Of a DNA stretch of 64,000 nt, positions 63,000 to 64,000 are shown piece after piece. Each line of letters begins with the position of its first letter. The first letter of the stretch is position 1. Origin of the DNA: Saprospiraceae bacterium (GTDB taxonomy: Bacteria; Bacteroidota; Bacteroidia; Chitinophagales; Saprospiraceae); contig JAHDHL010000014.1 of the NCBI GenBank assembly GCA_020631355.1, forward strand, positions 1 to 64,000. The letters are read 5' to 3'. Made by a program: the position numbers and the translations under genes. The notes beneath the pieces were generated by a model that was not told the DNA's origin, searched no databases, and worked only from the letters and a program-made list of their open reading frames with translations.

Positions 63000-63565
63000 G
63001 TCTCACCTGAAAGTAATAATTCCACCAAATCCAGTACTTGTTTGGGTTTTAGCATTCTCCAATTAACGGTATTGAAAGGCGCTCCGAAATTTGTATAAAA
63101 ATTCAATTGCCCCTCTTTCATTTCATCCTCAACATGGTCAAGTGTATTGATGAAACTAATCCAACCCCCTTCTTCGACGATATCATTTTGCCATTCTTCA
63201 TAATAATCATCATCACCCACATGAAAATTGAGCACATTTTCACAAATGATGATATACTTATGGATACCATGTTCAATCATAGGGTCGATGACATCCCTTT
63301 TTAGGAACATGATATCATTGTTGAGACAATCATTCCATTCTCCCAGCATTTCGAATATGGCATAGCCCCTATCATAATCCGTGAATAATAGTTTGGTGTA
63401 TAAAGTCGCAGAACCGAATGCATCCCACTGAGGATGAACGAAGTAGTTGTAGATTTTATTGGAAAATGTGAATTCGTCGTAAATTCTTCCAAAGAAAGGC
63501 GTCCTATCATCATTGGAGGATATGTACTTGTCTCTCCAGTGGTAGTGTGGTTCTATATCATGCAT
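62981..63565 (-). CDS. Protein of unknown function, acidic and aromatic-rich
   Basis: I do not recognise this 194-residue protein. It lacks signal peptide and membrane helices, so it is probably cytoplasmic. It begins HDIEPHYHWRDKYISSNDD and shows FFGRIYDEF, NYFVHPQWDAFGSATLY, an extended KYIIICENVLNFHVGDDDYYEEW, and GGWISFINTLDHVEDEM. The core IHKYIIICENVLNFHVGDDDY looks like a buried beta strand followed by a loop, as in an alpha/beta fold. Clusters of Asp, Tyr and Trp are conspicuous. It stands alone between convergent isomerase and divergent rimO, giving no functional hint. Confidence 0.75.
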   Translation of the reverse strand: MHDIEPHYHWRDKYISSNDDRTPFFGRIYDEFTFSNKIYNYFVHPQWDAFGSATLYTKLLFTDYDRGYAIFEMLGEWNDCLNNDIMFLKRDVIDPMIEHGIHKYIIICENVLNFHVGDDDYYEEWQNDIVEEGGWISFINTLDHVEDEMKEGQLNFYTNFGAPFNTVNWRMLKPKQVLDLVELLLSGETKKLRY

Positions 63566-63676
63566 GAATTATAATTGGTATTTTATGCTAATTTCTCAAT
63601 CGTATGAAACGCAATGTAGCCAAAAGAAAGTATTACAGCAATATTGTGAATTTGGTTTAATCTTTTAATGGATTTT

Positions 63677-63712
63677 TTGTTGGGCCAAACCGTCAGGAAG
63701 GGTGTATATTTG
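63677..63712 (+). promoter_or_regulatory. Bacteroidota-type promoter of rimO
   Basis: TATATTTGC (box at 63705-63712) matches TAnnTTTGC, and TTG elements lie 22 and 25 bases upstream (63680-63682 and 63677-63679). The rimO ATG follows the box after only four bases, so the transcript would be leaderless or nearly so. It is the best promoter match found in the window. Confidence 0.55.
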
Positions 63713-63716
63713 CGAC

Positions 63717-64000
63717 ATGAAAGCCAAAACGCTAAGAAAGGATAAGATTAATGTCATCACATTGGGGTGTTCGAAGAACCTTGTGGATTCTGAAAATCTG
63801 ATTACCCAACTCAAGGGGAATGATTATGAGGTATTCCATGAAAAGAACAACAGTGATGCGAATGTGATTATTGTCAATACCTGTGGTTTCATTGATTTGG
63901 CCAAGGAGGAATCCGTGAATACCATCTTGGAATACGCAGAGGTTAAGAAACAGGGAGGGATTGACAAATTATATGTTACAGGTTGTCTTTCCCAGCGTTA
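63717..64000 (+). CDS. rimO: Ribosomal protein S12 methylthiotransferase RimO, N-terminal part (runs off the window)
   Basis: The 94 visible residues form the start of a radical-SAM methylthiotransferase. INVITLGCSKNLVDSENL carries the first Cys ligand of the auxiliary iron-sulfur cluster and the NLVDSE signature that separates RimO from MiaB. Further on, VIIVNTCGFIDLAKEESVNTI and YVTGCLSQR carry the second and third Cys. RimO modifies Asp88 of ribosomal protein S12. The gene continues beyond base 64000, so the radical-SAM core is not visible. The ATG at 63717 gives the basic start KAKTLRKDK and follows a good promoter. Confidence 0.93.
   Translation, partial: MKAKTLRKDKINVITLGCSKNLVDSENLITQLKGNDYEVFHEKNNSDANVIIVNTCGFIDLAKEESVNTILEYAEVKKQGGIDKLYVTGCLSQR

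Overview
The window reads as chromosomal DNA of a member of the Bacteroidota, probably a free-living gliding or surface-associated one. The evidence is type IX secretion (T9SS) C-terminal sorting domains of both type A and type B, a PorP/SprF outer-membrane protein, SprB repeats, promoter -7 boxes of the TAnnTTTG type, and absence of obvious Shine-Dalgarno sequences. I cannot place it below phylum with confidence. No rRNA, tRNA, CRISPR array, insertion sequence or phage gene was seen. No gene-free stretch exceeds 300 bases; the longest (about 180-190 bases, at 9708-9886 and 19018-19209) each hold an inverted repeat.

Layout. 1-12097 (+): a tandem array of at least six paralogous secreted M43-type metalloproteases (the first truncated by the window edge). 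The intergenic hairpins of three of them are related, and the 3' ends of neighbouring copies are identical in DNA, which points to recent gene conversion. 12137-21402 (-): an M23 peptidase lipoprotein, a 2055-residue alpha-2-macroglobulin with an intact CTEQ thioester motif, a membrane histidine kinase and a queuosine-precursor transporter. 21412-30646: a surface-glycan locus. MBOAT acyltransferase and an SGNH-like partner (-) diverge from a Wzm/Wzt-type ABC exporter and two glycosyltransferases (+), followed by a secreted CotH-kinase protein. 30724-38857: lipid phosphatase, methyltransferase, LuxC-like acyl-CoA reductase, PLP-homeostasis protein, a DUF4296 lipoprotein, PorP/SprF, gcvT, a HEAT-cyclophilin lipoprotein and a small membrane protein. 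38965-44253 (-): a 1762-residue protein that joins the same M43 protease module to PKD and SprB repeats. 44413-51331: housekeeping genes (accD, ilvE, rdgB, ribH, rfaD), an ECF sigma factor with a membrane partner, and an esterase. 51378-61751 (-): a 3457-residue adhesin-like protein with a beta-helix carrying glycine-rich loops, about 26 SprB repeats and a type B sorting domain. 61951-64000: sugar-phosphate isomerase, an unknown protein and the start of rimO.

Taken together, much of the window serves the cell surface. T9SS cargo (M43 proteases, M43-SprB hybrid, CotH protein, giant adhesin), a PorP/SprF secretion partner, a polysaccharide exporter with possible O-acylation, and a thioester protease trap sit within 62 kb. 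The points I consider most unusual are the gene-converted protease array beside the macroglobulin, the four-unit higher-order repeat in the giant adhesin with its glycine-rich beta-helix insert, and a LuxC-like reductase that appears to lack its catalytic cysteine.
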